A stretch of DNA of 64,000 nucleotides from positions 3,658,001 to 3,722,000 of the forward strand of contig NW_020825313.1 of the NCBI RefSeq assembly GCF_003286085.1. The letters run 5' to 3'. This document shows positions 1 through 10,029 of the stretch, in pieces (position 1 is the first letter of the stretch; every line of letters starts with the position of its first letter). Source of the stretch: Drosophila persimilis. Its lineage: Eukaryota; Arthropoda; Insecta; Diptera; Drosophilidae. The position numbers and the translations under genes are program-made. The notes under the pieces are model-generated. The model ran no database searches. It had not been told where the DNA came from and worked only from the letters and a program-made list of their open reading frames with translations.

Positions 1-440
1 CAGCAGCAGAAAAGAGAGACGAAAGCTACCGGCGAAGCAGCAGACGCCGAAGAGCGTAAGATCGAGAGCGCCAGGCCTCTGCCGCAGCAACAACAACGAC
101 GCTAGCTGCCCGTGCTTACCCTGGATCAACAGAGCCAGCAGAATGCCGGTTTTGAGCTGGGGACAAAACAGAGAACGAAAAACTGGAAGTCGGACAGCAA
201 TTAGCGTGGGAATTCAGGGGTAAGCGCGTCTCCCGTCGTGTTTAAACGGGCTTCTGCGCGGTGCGATAGGCAGGGAAATTAGGAAATAAACAAGAAAAGA
301 ATATAATGAACATATAAACTTGTCACCAACGGTCCGTATCCATTCACTTGGGGTGTCAGGGAACTCGTCTTCTCTCCCCACCCTTGCGCCGCTTTCCCGA
401 GCCCCTTTTTGCCCCGTCCCCGTGGTGATCCGTATTCCTT
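1..440. other. GC-rich stretch without a recognisable gene
   Basis: No protein I can identify. The first 120 bases are CAG/CAA-rich; from about 290 the sequence turns AT-rich and then C-rich. It could be the end of a retroelement leader, because a tandem-repeat block follows directly, but nothing proves this. Confidence 0.3.
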
Positions 441-1060
441 ACAGATGCCTGTCGGCGCTCTCGTATGATTCCGCCCCGTAGTTCGTAGTCCAACAGGATC
501 CCAAGGCTGCTATCTGGCGATTGCCTAAGCGCTATCGGTGATGCCTGTCAGCGCTCTCGTAGTAATTCATAGTCCGATAGGATTCCGAAAGTGCTATCCG
601 GCGATTGCCTAGGCAATCTCGGTGATACTTGTCGGTATCCCCGCGAAGCAAAGACCTCCATAGTAATTCATAGACCGATAGGATACCGAAAGTGCTATCC
701 GGCGATTGCCTAAGCACTCTCGGTGATGCCTGTCGGTATCCCTGCGTAACAACGATCTCCGTAGTAGCCCATAGTCCGAAAGGATCCCGGAAGTGCAATC
801 CGGTGATTGCGTAAGTACTCTCGGCGATACCTATCGGTTTCCAATGTGGCAGCGACCCCCGTAGTAACCTATAGTCTGATAGGACCCCGAAAGCGAGGTC
901 TGGCGATTGCATCGGTGCCTTCGGGTGCGTCTGTCGACCTTCCCGTCCGGATTCCCTTCCTTTGATGAAGCTGGCGAACGAGCAGATTCCCCGTGAGGGC
1001 CGTCCGGCGATTGCCTAAGTGCCCTCGGCGAGAATCGTCTGCACGCTCCGTGCGGTTCCC
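440..1060. repeat. Tandem repeat, unit about 101 bp, six diverged units
   Basis: The landmark GCGATTGC(C)TAAG recurs at 517, 601, 702, 803, 903 and 1007, giving spacings of 84, 101, 101, 100 and 104 bases. Each unit also carries a CATAGTCCGATAGGA-like block and a CTCTCGGTGATRCCTGTCGG-like block. The first interval is short because a segment of about 20 bases is missing. Units are about 75-90% alike by eye. The unit is not a multiple of three and the reverse-strand open frames through it differ from unit to unit, so it is unlikely to be a coding repeat. It may be a small satellite or an internal repeat of a retroelement leader. Confidence 0.8.
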
Positions 1061-1440
1061 TCCAGGCCTTGAAATTGGCCACCCCACTCTCGAAAGGGTC
1101 ACCTGGTTGTCTCCTTCAGCCTAATCAGGGCGCCCTTCGGGACCCTCCACACGCGTTACAACGTCGTTGTGCTTTTACTTGCTTAAACATTTTGTTAGTA
1201 GATTTGCAACATTGCCGTTTGTAGCTACGTTTTCTAGTTGCATTCTACTTTTTCGCGTACAAAATGATACTATCAATGAGATTCTTGCGTTTGTGATGTA
1301 TCGGATTTTGGGCAATATCAATTTGTTGCATATCAGATATTTTTACTATATTATGTATATAGTTTACTAAATATGAGTCTGTTTGTTTTTTCCAAATTAG
1401 TCTTATAGCTCCTAGACCGTCACAAAAAATTACAGCTTTG
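1060..1440. other. Transition from GC-rich repeat to AT-rich DNA, no gene
   Basis: After the tandem repeat the sequence becomes AT-rich. Open frames here are short, of low complexity and without motifs. I see no RNA gene or promoter. Confidence 0.4.
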
Positions 1441-1720
1441 ATAGCGCCATTTGGCATCTAATCATTTTATTATTATTGTTGTTAGTTTATCGAATCTTAT
1501 GAAGTCTAGTGTAAGTTAGGCTAGGGCAAAGCGGAAGCGCAATAAAAGCTCGCTCTTGGCGAATTCGCCCCGCTTTGCCACCGTGGGTAAGCTAGGCTTA
1601 GAAGAAATTGTTTGAATACTTTATATATGTTGGAGTCGAGTTGGAGTGGAGTTTCGTCGTTAAAATAGAATTATTTACAGCCACCCAAGGTCTTTGGTAT
1701 TTCTATTTAAAAAACTATTT
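1440..1720 (+). repeat. BEL/Pao LTR fragment (same family as elements A and C)
   Basis: The stretch from TAGCGCCATTTGG through GAAGTCTAGTGTAAGTTAGG, the AATAAAAGCTCGCTC polyadenylation region and ACAGCCACCCAAGG matches the LTR downstream of element A (7856-8110) and, in reverse, the one at 46490-46800. No coding sequence of the element follows directly, so it is a solo LTR or the remnant 5' LTR of element A separated from it by later insertions. The AATAAA inside the LTR is the likely poly(A) signal. Confidence 0.75.
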
Positions 1721-2410
1721 AAAAAACTCTATTTCTAAAAACTATGCATTCTAAAATTTCAGATGCATTTGTTTTTTAGACAGATTTCACAAGCCTTTTT
1801 GATTCCTACCGGATCAGTCCCTACAGAGCCGAGCCGTATCTATTCAGCCACTAGTCAGCTTTACTAATCCCATGCCACCTTTTTCTGAAATGATTGAAGC
1901 GTTTGTGGAAATTATGTTTCACTCTTCAGTCAAGTATTTATCCAAAATTTCAAAATATTTAGCTCTGATTTCTTCGTCTGACTCATTATTACTATTACTA
2001 ATCAATTTTCATTTCCATTTTGTTGTCTTACACTTTTAAAGTTACCACAGCGGCGTGTATTACACTAGGCAACAAAATTGAACTTTTTGTTTAGGCTCGA
2101 ACCAAACCAACTTTTTGGAGCTTTAAAAATGTTTAATGAATTTTACTAATTTTTTTGTATGATGTGGTTTCTTTTTAAAAAGTTACTAAAAACAGTTATT
2201 GTTAATATTTTTTCAGAGGATGTGCTTATTTTTTTTCATAACTTTAGTATCTTACATCTGGTTGTATTAAACTTTGCAGTCTGAAAAATATTAAGATTTC
2301 AAACTCAAAATTGATAATTTCTTGCGATTTTTTTTCATTTTATTTTCTAAATTTGTACTTTGAAAACTTAGAAAAATAAGAAATGATATCTTGTGCTTTT
2401 TTTTCATTAA
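1720..2410. other. AT-rich DNA, no gene seen
   Basis: Long T and A runs and short open frames only. No motif or repeat shared with the rest of the window was recognised. Confidence 0.4.
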
Positions 2411-2665
2411 CAGGTACATTAATTAGGCGTCGTTTAAGGTATCGTTAATAAAAACGTCCAAGGTGCAGCCGTTTGACCAAATCTTCCAATGTCTCATTCT
2501 ACCGTTAAATTCCGTTACTAGAAATACGACCGTTTTGTAGCTGATTTTAATTAAATTTTAACGGAATTTAACGGTAAAATGAGACACTAGAAGATTTGGT
2601 CAAACGGCTGCACCTTGGACGTTTTTATTAACGATACCTTAAACGACGCCTAATTAATGTACCTG
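2411..2665. mobile_element. Palindromic MITE with 107-bp inverted arms and TAA target duplication
   Basis: Arms 2411-2517 and 2559-2665 are reverse complements with only about three mismatches, around a 41-base centre. The element starts CAGGTACATTAATTAGG and ends with its complement. It is flanked on both sides by TAA (2408-2410 and 2666-2668), which fits the three-base TWA target duplication of PIF/Harbinger elements. It has no coding capacity. Assignment to Harbinger rests only on the duplication. The near-perfect arms suggest recent arrival or gene conversion. Confidence 0.8.
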
Positions 2666-2979
2666 TAATGTAAACCGCGCCATGTACGAGCTAAGTCCCT
2701 CCAACAGTTTTCCAGTGGAATCCGTCTACACAATTAAGACCTTCCTTAATCCGCTCGATGTAGTTCCTTGCTTGTTCGTTTTATTTCGTATATCTCTTAA
2801 ATCTAGTGCTCATAATTCAGATCGTTTTGGCTCGATACTATCGATTGCGCTTCTTTATATGTACATAATGTAACGTGCCAACTTCAAATTAATTCACATT
2901 TTTAGCAGTATTTACATATTAATTCAAATATTCAAATTGTCAACCTTTATAAAGTAAATTAATCCTATATTTTATTAGA
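2666..2979. other. Unannotated spacer
   Basis: AT-rich; a 63-codon forward open frame has no recognisable motif and I do not call it a gene. Confidence 0.4.
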
Positions 2980-4363
2980 CAGCACAAGGGCGTACCCGAA
3001 AGTACTAGGGGCTTTCGTCTGTCTGTTCTTTACCCACCCTTCCATGATTTCCAGTTGTGTGAAGGTTTTGGAAATCTCTATAATTCTCACCCTAACCTAC
3101 GTCACCATGTCACTAGGAAATTATAAGCCTATTCCATATTCATTGCTAACGTAACTTCAATATATATTTTCCGGTAATTAAAACTAGGCATTCTACCACG
3201 TAATCAGGAAAAAACTAGCAAACACAAGTTCTTTCTACCAAATATAAAAAAAGTATTTAATTTCTACCAGTAGGCAAATCAATGAGAGGAAACAAAATGA
3301 ATCAATAAAGGATAGAGATAAAAATAAGAGATAAATTTCTATACAAACGATAGGGTATTTGAATGGGATATAGGATATGAGAAATAATGAAATGTTTATG
3401 TTGATCAGTGTACTTGTCGATTAAGCTCCAATGCATTAGCGAAATGCATGGAATTCGAGCAATGCAAGCTTAGAGCGGAATTGGTATGAACGCAATTGTT
3501 GCGCTCTATTAGCAGAAGCGGCCGGCCGTTGCGCATGCTATTTAGAACTATGCGAATACCGACGCAAAGGAGAAAATGGAAATTGGGTCTCTTACAGCTT
3601 CATTACAGTGGTCCCTCGCTGAAAGGAGCCTTTCGTTGTGAAGCTGTGGAATCAATATTAGTGTGTGCCCATGTCGGAGAGGGATTGGTCAAAAAGGGGG
3701 GGCAGTTTTAATTTAATTTTTTTTTTTATTTTGTCTACCGACAAAATTAATTAAGTTTTGGGAACTTTCACTTGTAGCGGTGCTATCGAGGCAGGACTGT
3801 GATGCGGAGATTAATGAAATTTACATCTGAATAGCAGGGTTCGGATGGAACCAAAAAGAACTGAAAATTAACGCTACACTATGCTAAAAAATCTTAGTCC
3901 GGATCCGTAAGATCTTCTTCTAGGCCGTCGCAGAGAGTAAGTTAGCGGACCACACGGGGGGTTATCCATATAACCTGTATTTACCGAAACTACAAACTTC
4001 ATAGGTTATGGATAGCGCATGGGTTATGGCCGGTAGGGGTTATGTAACCGGGCAGGTGAATTTTTCCATCGAGTTCCCAAAGGAGAAAAACTCGGCCTCA
4101 CATCAAGGTCCCACTCCCGTCAAGGGTGGGAGTGGGAGTGTGGGAGTTCTGCAACTTTGGAGGAGCTGGGTGGGCTGCCGATCGTGGCCAGGGCCCAATG
4201 GGCGAAACAGAAATAAAACCACGAGGGCTAGAAAAGAACGAATTTTTTCCTACAGTGCACTTGAACATACCGTTTTTCCGACTTTTCCACGAGGACACGC
4301 GTTTCGTTCTTTTCTGGCAGAGATGTGGGACTGGGACGCACGGTTTTGCAAAAGAATTGGTGA
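2980..4363 (+). repeat. Dispersed repeat R1, copy 1
   Basis: This ~1.38-kb block is repeated almost unchanged at 25971-27339. It starts CAGCACAAGGGCGTACCCG and runs to TTGCAAAAGAATTGGTGA. A 71-codon frame (3496-3711) and the start of a longer frame (from 4008) are kept in both copies with a few changes. I recognise no protein family in them. Relative to copy 2 it lacks about 54 bases near 3030 and the sequence right of 4363, where BEL element A begins. It may be an LTR or leader of an unrecognised retroelement, or a duplicated genomic segment. Confidence 0.8.
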
Positions 4364-4395
4364 AAAAAAATACACACAGTGGTGAAGTCGCGAAT

Positions 4396-5873
4396 AAATC
4401 AATTTCAGGTTATCACCCTAACCAGTCAGTGAATGGGACTGACTGGCGCATCCCAGAGAACCTACCACTGGCAGACCCTTATTTCTACAAGCCACAAAGA
4501 ATATATATGCTAATTGGAGCAGAATCGTTCTTTAAATTATTAACTGATGGTCAAATTAAACAAGGTCCTAACTTTCCAACTCTTCAGAAAACCCTTCTTG
4601 GTTGGGTTGTGTCGGGAAAATATGTTTCCAGGAGTTCTGCTCCTCAAATTACAAACAGTTTGAGTTGCAGTGAAGAGTTGCTAGTATCCATCGATAGGAC
4701 CTTGAAAAAGTTTTGGTCGCTGGAAGAAATGCCATCTACCAAGAAAATTGCCACACCTGAGCACAAGCTATGTGAAGAACACTATCGTAAGACGACTCAG
4801 GTACTTTCATCAGATGGGTTCGAAGTAAGGCTCCCGTTTAAATCAGATCCAAATTGTTTAGGCAACTCCTTTGAGGTTGCTAAACGGCGGTTTTTGTCGC
4901 TTGAAAGACGATTGCATCGTGACCCTGATTTGAAGAAAATGTACTTGGAATTTATGGAAGAGTACCTCTCCTTAGGTTATGTCTCCTACTGACAATACGA
5001 TTCCTTCTACTCCACACTACGTAATCCCTCATCAGTGTGTTCTGAGGACCCAAAGTACGTCTACCAAGCTACCATGCTTCATCCAAGACGTCCTCAAAGG
5101 TGGCCTTGAATGATATTCTGATGGTGGGACCTACCATTCAAGAGGAATTATACTCGACACTGCTCCGTTTCCGTCTGCACAGGTTTGCCCTGAATGCCGA
5201 TGTTAAATAAATGTATCGCCAAGTGATGGTGAACGAAGCGGATCGGCAGTTTCAGCTCATAGTGTGAAGATGAGACCCTACTGAATCCTTAAGATTATAC
5301 AAGCTCAACACTGTAACCTATTGGACTGCACCAGACCCATTCTTAGCTATCCGGTGTTTGAAAAGGTTGAGTAAGTCTGCGAAGCTCTCATTTCCTAGAG
5401 CTGCTAACGTTATTGGGTCCGACTTTTACGTCGATGACTTGTTGACTGGTGCTGCATGCGTAGAGGAGCTAAGGGCAATTAAGTCCGAAGTATCTCAGGT
5501 TCTTCAGACGGCAGGGTTTGAGTTGACTAAGTGGTTTTCAAACTCACCTGAGATCACCGCATCTGAGAGCACAGCCAAACCTATAACAATTTCGGATTCA
5601 GAGTCGACAAAGGCGTTAGGAATCTCATGGTTACCTACTGACGATGCCTTTAAGTTCAAAATTGACAATTCAGTTATGGGTCTCCGAGCGACAAAACGGA
5701 ACATACTATCGGTGACATCAAAGTTGTATGACCCCCTTGGTTTATTAAGTCCTATCGTTATAACGTGCAAGAACCTATTGCAGGAGCTTTGGCTTAACAA
5801 ACTAGATTGGGATGAGTCGATCCCGCTGCATTTGGAAACAGCGTGGAATAAGTTGAAAAATACACTATCTTAA
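4396..5873 (+). pseudogene. BEL/Pao protease end and reverse transcriptase, element A
   Basis: This encodes what remains of the enzyme that copies the element RNA into DNA. The first part (4396-4992) reads SISGYHPNQ then LPLADPYFYKPQ and LIGAESFF, the conserved stretch linking protease and reverse transcriptase in BEL/Pao Pol, followed by the LGNSFEVAKRRFLSLERRL region. From 4992 to about 5350 the frame is broken by several shifts, with palm-domain traces such as NAVNK and YRQVMVNEADRQFQ readable. At 5358-5873 the frame reopens with FYVDDLLTGA, the intact catalytic YVDD box, then the thumb region ending LWLNKLDWDES. The copy cannot make a continuous protein. Confidence 0.85.
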
Positions 5874-5911
5874 TTAAAACACATATCCATATCTCGGTTT
5901 GTCCGGTACCG

Positions 5912-6480
5912 ATGTCACCGGTTCAAATACATGCCTTTGCTGACGCCTCCATTAGAGCCTATGGAGCGTGCGTCTATATCCGTAGCAGAACTGCAGAAGG
6001 TTCAAAAATATCATTGTTGACTTCGAAATCGAAAGTAGCGCCGCTCAAGACCAAAACGTGCCCAAGGCTTGAGTTATGTGCCGCTCACCTTCTCGCAGAT
6101 CTCTGTCACAGAATCAAGCCCCTATTAAACGTGCCCATTGAACGAGTCGTTTATTGGTCGGATTCAGAGGTAACTCTTCATTGGATCCGGTCTCATCCTT
6201 CGTCGTTGTCGACTTTCGTTTCAAATAGAGTGGCTGAGATTCAAGAGTGGTCAGATGATGCTACGTGGCGGCATGTACCCACGAAAGATATTGTCTCAAG
6301 AGGTTGTGACGTTGTGTTCAGTCAATTTGGTTCGAAGGACCATCATTTCTAAAAGAAGAAGAAGAAAACTGGCCCAAGAACGCTCATTTCGAACACTCCG
6401 ATGATCTTCAGCTGAGGAAGAGGAAGACTGCGGTCGGGCTCACCGCTGCTGTGCGAAGTTCGGAGCTGTTAGATGTCATC
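5912..6480 (+). pseudogene. BEL/Pao RNase H domain, element A
   Basis: This is the RNase H-like part of Pol, which removes the RNA strand during reverse transcription. It begins with HAFADASIRAYGACVY (first acidic residue in ADAS), then KTCPRLELCAAHLL, YWSDSEVTLHWIRSHPS and WRHVPTKDIVSRGCD. The motifs and spacing match element C at 47923-48558, where PTKQNPADIVSRG is complete; here the QNPA part is deleted. The frame breaks after 6352 and continues in pieces to the integrase. Confidence 0.85.
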
Positions 6481-6499
6481 GAGGGATTCTCGTGACACC

Positions 6500-7828
6500 T
6501 CAAATAAGAAAATGTAAAGACCCACGCCTAAATTTCGAAAAAACTATCTCACCGACCGAATACAATGAAGCCTTTTATAAAATTGTCGTAATCGTCCAGC
6601 ATCACGAGTATCAAGGAGAAATCGAAAAGGTTGGGAAAGGATCTACAATTGGTCCTAGTCTTCGGCGGTTGAACCCATTCGTTAATGAAGACACAGGGAC
6701 TTGGTGTAACTTTTCGTTGTTGCGAGTGGGGGGGCCGACTAGCCAAAGCTCCAATATCATAGGATGCCAAGTTTCCTCTGCTTTTGACTAAGCGCTCGCA
6801 ATTCGTGCGAAGCTATATTCGTCATCTGCACCATTCGAATTTTCATGTCGGCCCACGAGCACTTGTGAGCATCCTTCGACAGAGCGTTTGGATAGTGAAC
6901 GCTCAGGAGGTCTGCCGTCAGACAGTTCGATCGTGTATGCGCTGTTTTAAATACAAGCCTCGATTGCTGACGCAACTCATGGGGAATTTACCCGCAGAAC
7001 GATTCCGCCCGACATTGAAAATTCGCGGAAGGCCCCCATACAAATCATACATTGCGCTTTTTGTTTGTTTTGCGTCCAAGGCGGTTCACCTAGAAATAGT
7101 TTCCGATCTAACCACTGACTGTTTTTTGTTGGCTTTCCAAAGGTTCGTCGGGCGCCGAGGATATCCCCAAGTCGTTCATTGCGACAACGGGACGAACTTC
7201 GTCGGAGCGAGCCACCGTCTCAGCGCTCTGCGGATCAGGCTCAAGGAGCAGGGAGACACAATTCGCGATTTCGCGTCAAAGAACGGATGCGAATTTGCGT
7301 TCATACCGCCGCGAGCTCCTCACAGGGGAGGGCTATGGGAGGCAGGTGTAAAAACTGCCAAAAGCCTACTCCTACGGGCGGTAGGCAGCGCGCTCGTAAC
7401 CGCCGAAGAGCTCGCCACAGTCCTCGTCGGCATCGAGGCCATAATGAACTCGAGGCCGCTGCGAGCCATCAGCCAAGATCCAAGCGACGGCGAGGCCCTA
7501 ACACCCGGGCACCTGCTGACAGGCGGGTCGCTCATAGCCCCCCCAGCACTGCCGACTCCGGACCAGGAGAGTCTCAGTTGCTTGCGGCGAATATGTCCTG
7601 GGGGTGCAAATTCGGGACAAATGGCACCAGCGGCAACCGAACCTCGAGGAAGGAGACCTCATCATCGTGGCCGAGGACAATCTGCCGCCTCAGGAGTGGC
7701 TAGTGGGGAGGGTCATCCCCACGCACGCAGGAGAGGACGGCATGGTCAGGGTCGTCGAAATAAGGACTAGCACTGGAGCGGTTTTTCGGCGGGCCATACA
7801 CAAATTGGCGCCGCTCCCAATGTGTTGA
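6500..7828 (+). pseudogene. BEL/Pao integrase, element A
   Basis: Integrase remnant that would insert the DNA copy into the host genome. The zinc-binding HHCC part reads HLHHSNFHVGPRALVS and RSCMRCFKYKP (about 6820-6960). The core has lost the usual GVDFCGP segment between ERFRPTLK and IRGRPPYKSY, so the first catalytic Asp is missing compared with element C, but it keeps HCDNGTNFVGA (second Asp) and [14 protein letters not shown] (Glu). The C-terminal part shifts frame near 7600 and ends VRVVEIRTSTGAVFRRAIHK, typical of the BEL integrase tail. The LTR follows within 30 bases. Confidence 0.85.
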
Positions 7829-7855
7829 AGCCGATGCAGGCGTTCAACGGGGCCG

Positions 7856-8110
7856 GTGTTGCGTGACCTTCCATCCATAGCGGCGATTATTAGTTATTGA
7901 TTTAAATTATGAAGTCTAGTACAAGTTAGGCTAGGGCAAAGCGGGAGCACAATAAAAGCTCGCTCTCTCGCTCTTGGCGAATTCGCCGCGCTTTGCCACC
8001 GTAGGTTAGCTAGAGTAAGAGATTTGAATCGAGCGTATCCATTTTCGCCCCGCCGAATAAATAACTAAATTACAGCCACCCAAAGTTTTCGGTTAATTTC
8101 AGTTAGAAAA
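7856..8110 (+). repeat. 3' LTR of BEL element A
   Basis: It follows the integrase end at 7828 and shares GAAGTCTAGTACAAGTTAGG, the AATAAAAGCTCGCTC block and CAGCCACCCAAAGTTTTCGG with the LTR fragments at 1440 and 46490. The left edge is uncertain by about 30 bases and the right edge is set where similarity to the other copies stops. Confidence 0.7.
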
Positions 8111-8129
8111 ACTCTTATAATTTTTCACA

Positions 8130-8640
8130 AAGGCCATTAACAGAAACTGCTGACAATACTCAAGCTTGCCTGAATAAACGGACCATATTATTACTTATTA
8201 CTTACGATCAAATAGGACATTTATAAGTACAAACTGGCTTTATGTAGGCAAGTCATTCGGCGTCAACTTTCTGATAGTACGCTTATTGATTGTTTCAATT
8301 TAAAAGCTCGCAAAAATATTCCGTTAAGTTTTAACGATTTTTTTAAAAACTAATTTTTAATGTATGCTGATCTTAATCAAAGAATTCATAACCAATAAGC
8401 AATTAACGACTTCTTGACAGTGTAGGGTACGATATACGATACTTACTACCTTTGTTTTTTTCACATACAATTTGCAATTATTTCCATGTAACGGGTAAAA
8501 GCTTTTTGCGGCAGGTCACAGGGAAATACATAACAAAGTACATCAGTATATCTAGACAGTAAAGGTTGAGAATTGGTATTTTGGTTAAACTCCTGCAGAA
8601 GTGTTTGCAACTCCTATTTACGACCCATAGGATTGCAATT
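8130..8640 (-). repeat. Dispersed repeat R2, copy 1 (possible coding remnant)
   Basis: The block from AGGCCATTAACAGAAACTGC to about 8625 recurs at 28183-28565 at high identity. Read on the reverse strand, 8640-8490 gives a peptide with LQTLLQEFNQNTN, SQPLLSRYTDV and KAFTRYMEI, conserved in copy 2 although an in-frame stop is present here. Copy 1 also has about 60 bases (near 8400-8460) that copy 2 lacks. I do not recognise the protein. It may be an exon of a duplicated host gene or an unknown transposon. Confidence 0.65.
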
Positions 8641-8829
8641 CGAATAATAATTTAAGATATGTCTAGGTCCTGATTAATTTATATTAGTGTTTATAGGCTC
8701 TGCACACTGAGTACATCCCGGGGCAACGGTGTGATTTATTGACAGATGTGAAACCTCGATTCCAACAAAAACAGCTGATGCCAAAAACAAGTTCATTATA
8801 CATTTATCTCAATATGAGATAAAGCAAAA

Positions 8830-9268
8830 GTTCAAAGCAAAGTATTTTCCAATTTTCCAATTCCTGTGGAAAAGCGCATCGCCATTGCGCTATGCAATTT
8901 GTGCTCGTCATCTTAGTACTGAACAGTTGGCAGGCTTTTCGATGTGGCTCCAAACAGTGTGTCGAATATCGTGCACGAGTTTTGCAGAGCAACAGTTTTT
9001 GGAGGAGTACATGTCGCCCAATTACCTAATTTCCGACCAAATTGATGAATTCGTAAAGGGATTCGATGCAATTGTGTTTCCTCAGTGCCTATATCCAGTT
9101 GATAAGAAATCAATAAGAACTTCCGTAATATATTTACATAAAAATTGGGTTTTAAACTTCCTTTTTTATATTCTAGATGGATGCCAAATCGAAATAAAAC
9201 CACCAGCAGCTGAGGCAGTAGACCACCATAACTACCTTAGTAAAATGGCTATATGTGCACTGCTTTGA
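8830..9268 (+). pseudogene. PIF/Harbinger (HARBI1-like) transposase fragment
   Basis: Reading across frames on the forward strand gives PVEKRIAIAL near 8858, then SNIVHEFC and VAQLPNF, and finally YILDGCQIEIKPPAAEAVDH at about 9170-9230. The last is the GxxDGxxIxIxxP signature around the first catalytic Asp of the Harbinger DDE nuclease. At least three frameshifts interrupt the sequence. A short intron (GT at 9127, TTCTAG at 9174) may precede the DGC exon. Only the helix-turn-helix-like part and the beginning of the nuclease survive, so the copy is dead. Confidence 0.75.
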
Positions 9269-9484
9269 ATGACGTTTTTTTTAACACGTATTTTCTTGAT
9301 CTGTTTTATATATTTTTATTTGGGTAGCTGTTAATGGCTAAAGAAAGGCATAAAGAAATTCAATATCAATTTTTTTAATAACAAAAAAAAAATAATTGTA
9401 AATTTTTCACATATGTAGAAAATGGGTATTACAGCAAAAAATATTTTGTATGAAAAACATTTCCAAGGAACAAGTTTATGGGAA

Positions 9485-9660
9485 TATGTACTCTTTTAAT
9501 AATTAATGGAGTTAAACTTATGCTCCTAAAGCTTTTGCAGCCTACTGGGCATTGAATTTGCAAAGTTTTGTAGTGTTGTTATTTCTATCCTGTTCCATTC
9601 TGCAACTATCGCTTGTTTTAATTGCTTCAATGTATGTATGGGCATTTCCGCGGTCACTCA
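9485..9660 (-). pseudogene. Tc1-like transposase C-terminus
   Basis: The reverse strand reads LKQLKQAIVAEWNRIE, TTLQNFANSMPSRLQKL and a stop at about 9537. This is the standard end of Tc1/mariner transposases, where helices follow the catalytic Glu. The catalytic core is not present. The fragment sits just left of BEL element B; a possible N-terminal remnant of the same gene lies just right of B (13459-13700), so B may have inserted into this transposon. Confidence 0.65.
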
Positions 9661-9709
9661 CACGACTTTCGGAAGCAAAATAAAACTTTAAATGTTAAAT
9701 AAATCAAAC

Positions 9710-9994
9710 TGGTTATGAACTAGTGGACTGTATAATCTTTTAATATATTGAGCCTATTTATTTACATATATTAAGTATTTAAGATTGGCGGTTATGTTAC
9801 AACGTGTATATAAAACGTGTCTGGCCATGCGTGTGAGAACATTACAGCTATGTTCTGGACCCGCGCAATAACAACACAGCTATGCGCGTAAAACTAGCTA
9901 CTTAAGCGGTGCAATACACTCATTAGCGTGTGAATATGTCAATCGCAATATACATGAACATTGAACCAAAAACTACGAGGCTCATTTCTCAACA
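9710..9994 (-). repeat. 3' LTR of BEL element B, internally deleted
   Basis: It shares both ends with the right-hand LTR: TGGTTATGAA at the left and CTCATTTCTCAACA at the right. It lacks about 170 internal bases that the other copy has between the TTACAACGTGTATAT and GTCTGGCCATGCGTG blocks. It also seems to lack the last dozen bases next to the primer site. Confidence 0.8.
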
Positions 9995-10029
9995 TACCGG
10001 CCCCCCTGAACGACTGTTCAGAACAAGGG

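Larger units (their letters stand above)
4390..8110 (+). mobile_element. BEL/Pao LTR retrotransposon A, 5'-truncated, decayed
   Basis: Forward pol remnants run in order: end of protease, reverse transcriptase, RNase H, integrase, then an LTR. Gag and the zinc knuckles are absent, and the left end is fused directly to repeat R1, so an open frame at 4126-4992 crosses the junction. Frameshifts and stops separate the domains. Its proteins are close relatives of those of element C (for example GYHPNQ versus GYHPDQ, and LPLADPYF in both). Confidence 0.85.

Noticed and set aside
440-1060. CRISPR-like array
   Set aside because: Units are contiguous, diverged and about 101 bases long, with no short identical repeats and unique spacers, and the DNA is clearly eukaryotic.
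532-1102. Several overlapping reverse-strand open frames of 77-126 codons
   Set aside because: They run through the ~101-bp tandem repeat, whose unit is not a multiple of three; the peptides change frame between units and match nothing.
4126-4992. A 288-codon forward frame as a single gene
   Set aside because: Its first half lies in dispersed repeat R1 and its second in BEL pol; it is a chance fusion across the junction.
7179-7703. 174-codon forward frame, rich in arginine
   Set aside because: It is the alternate frame of the BEL integrase region at 6784-7770; its composition reflects GC-rich codons.
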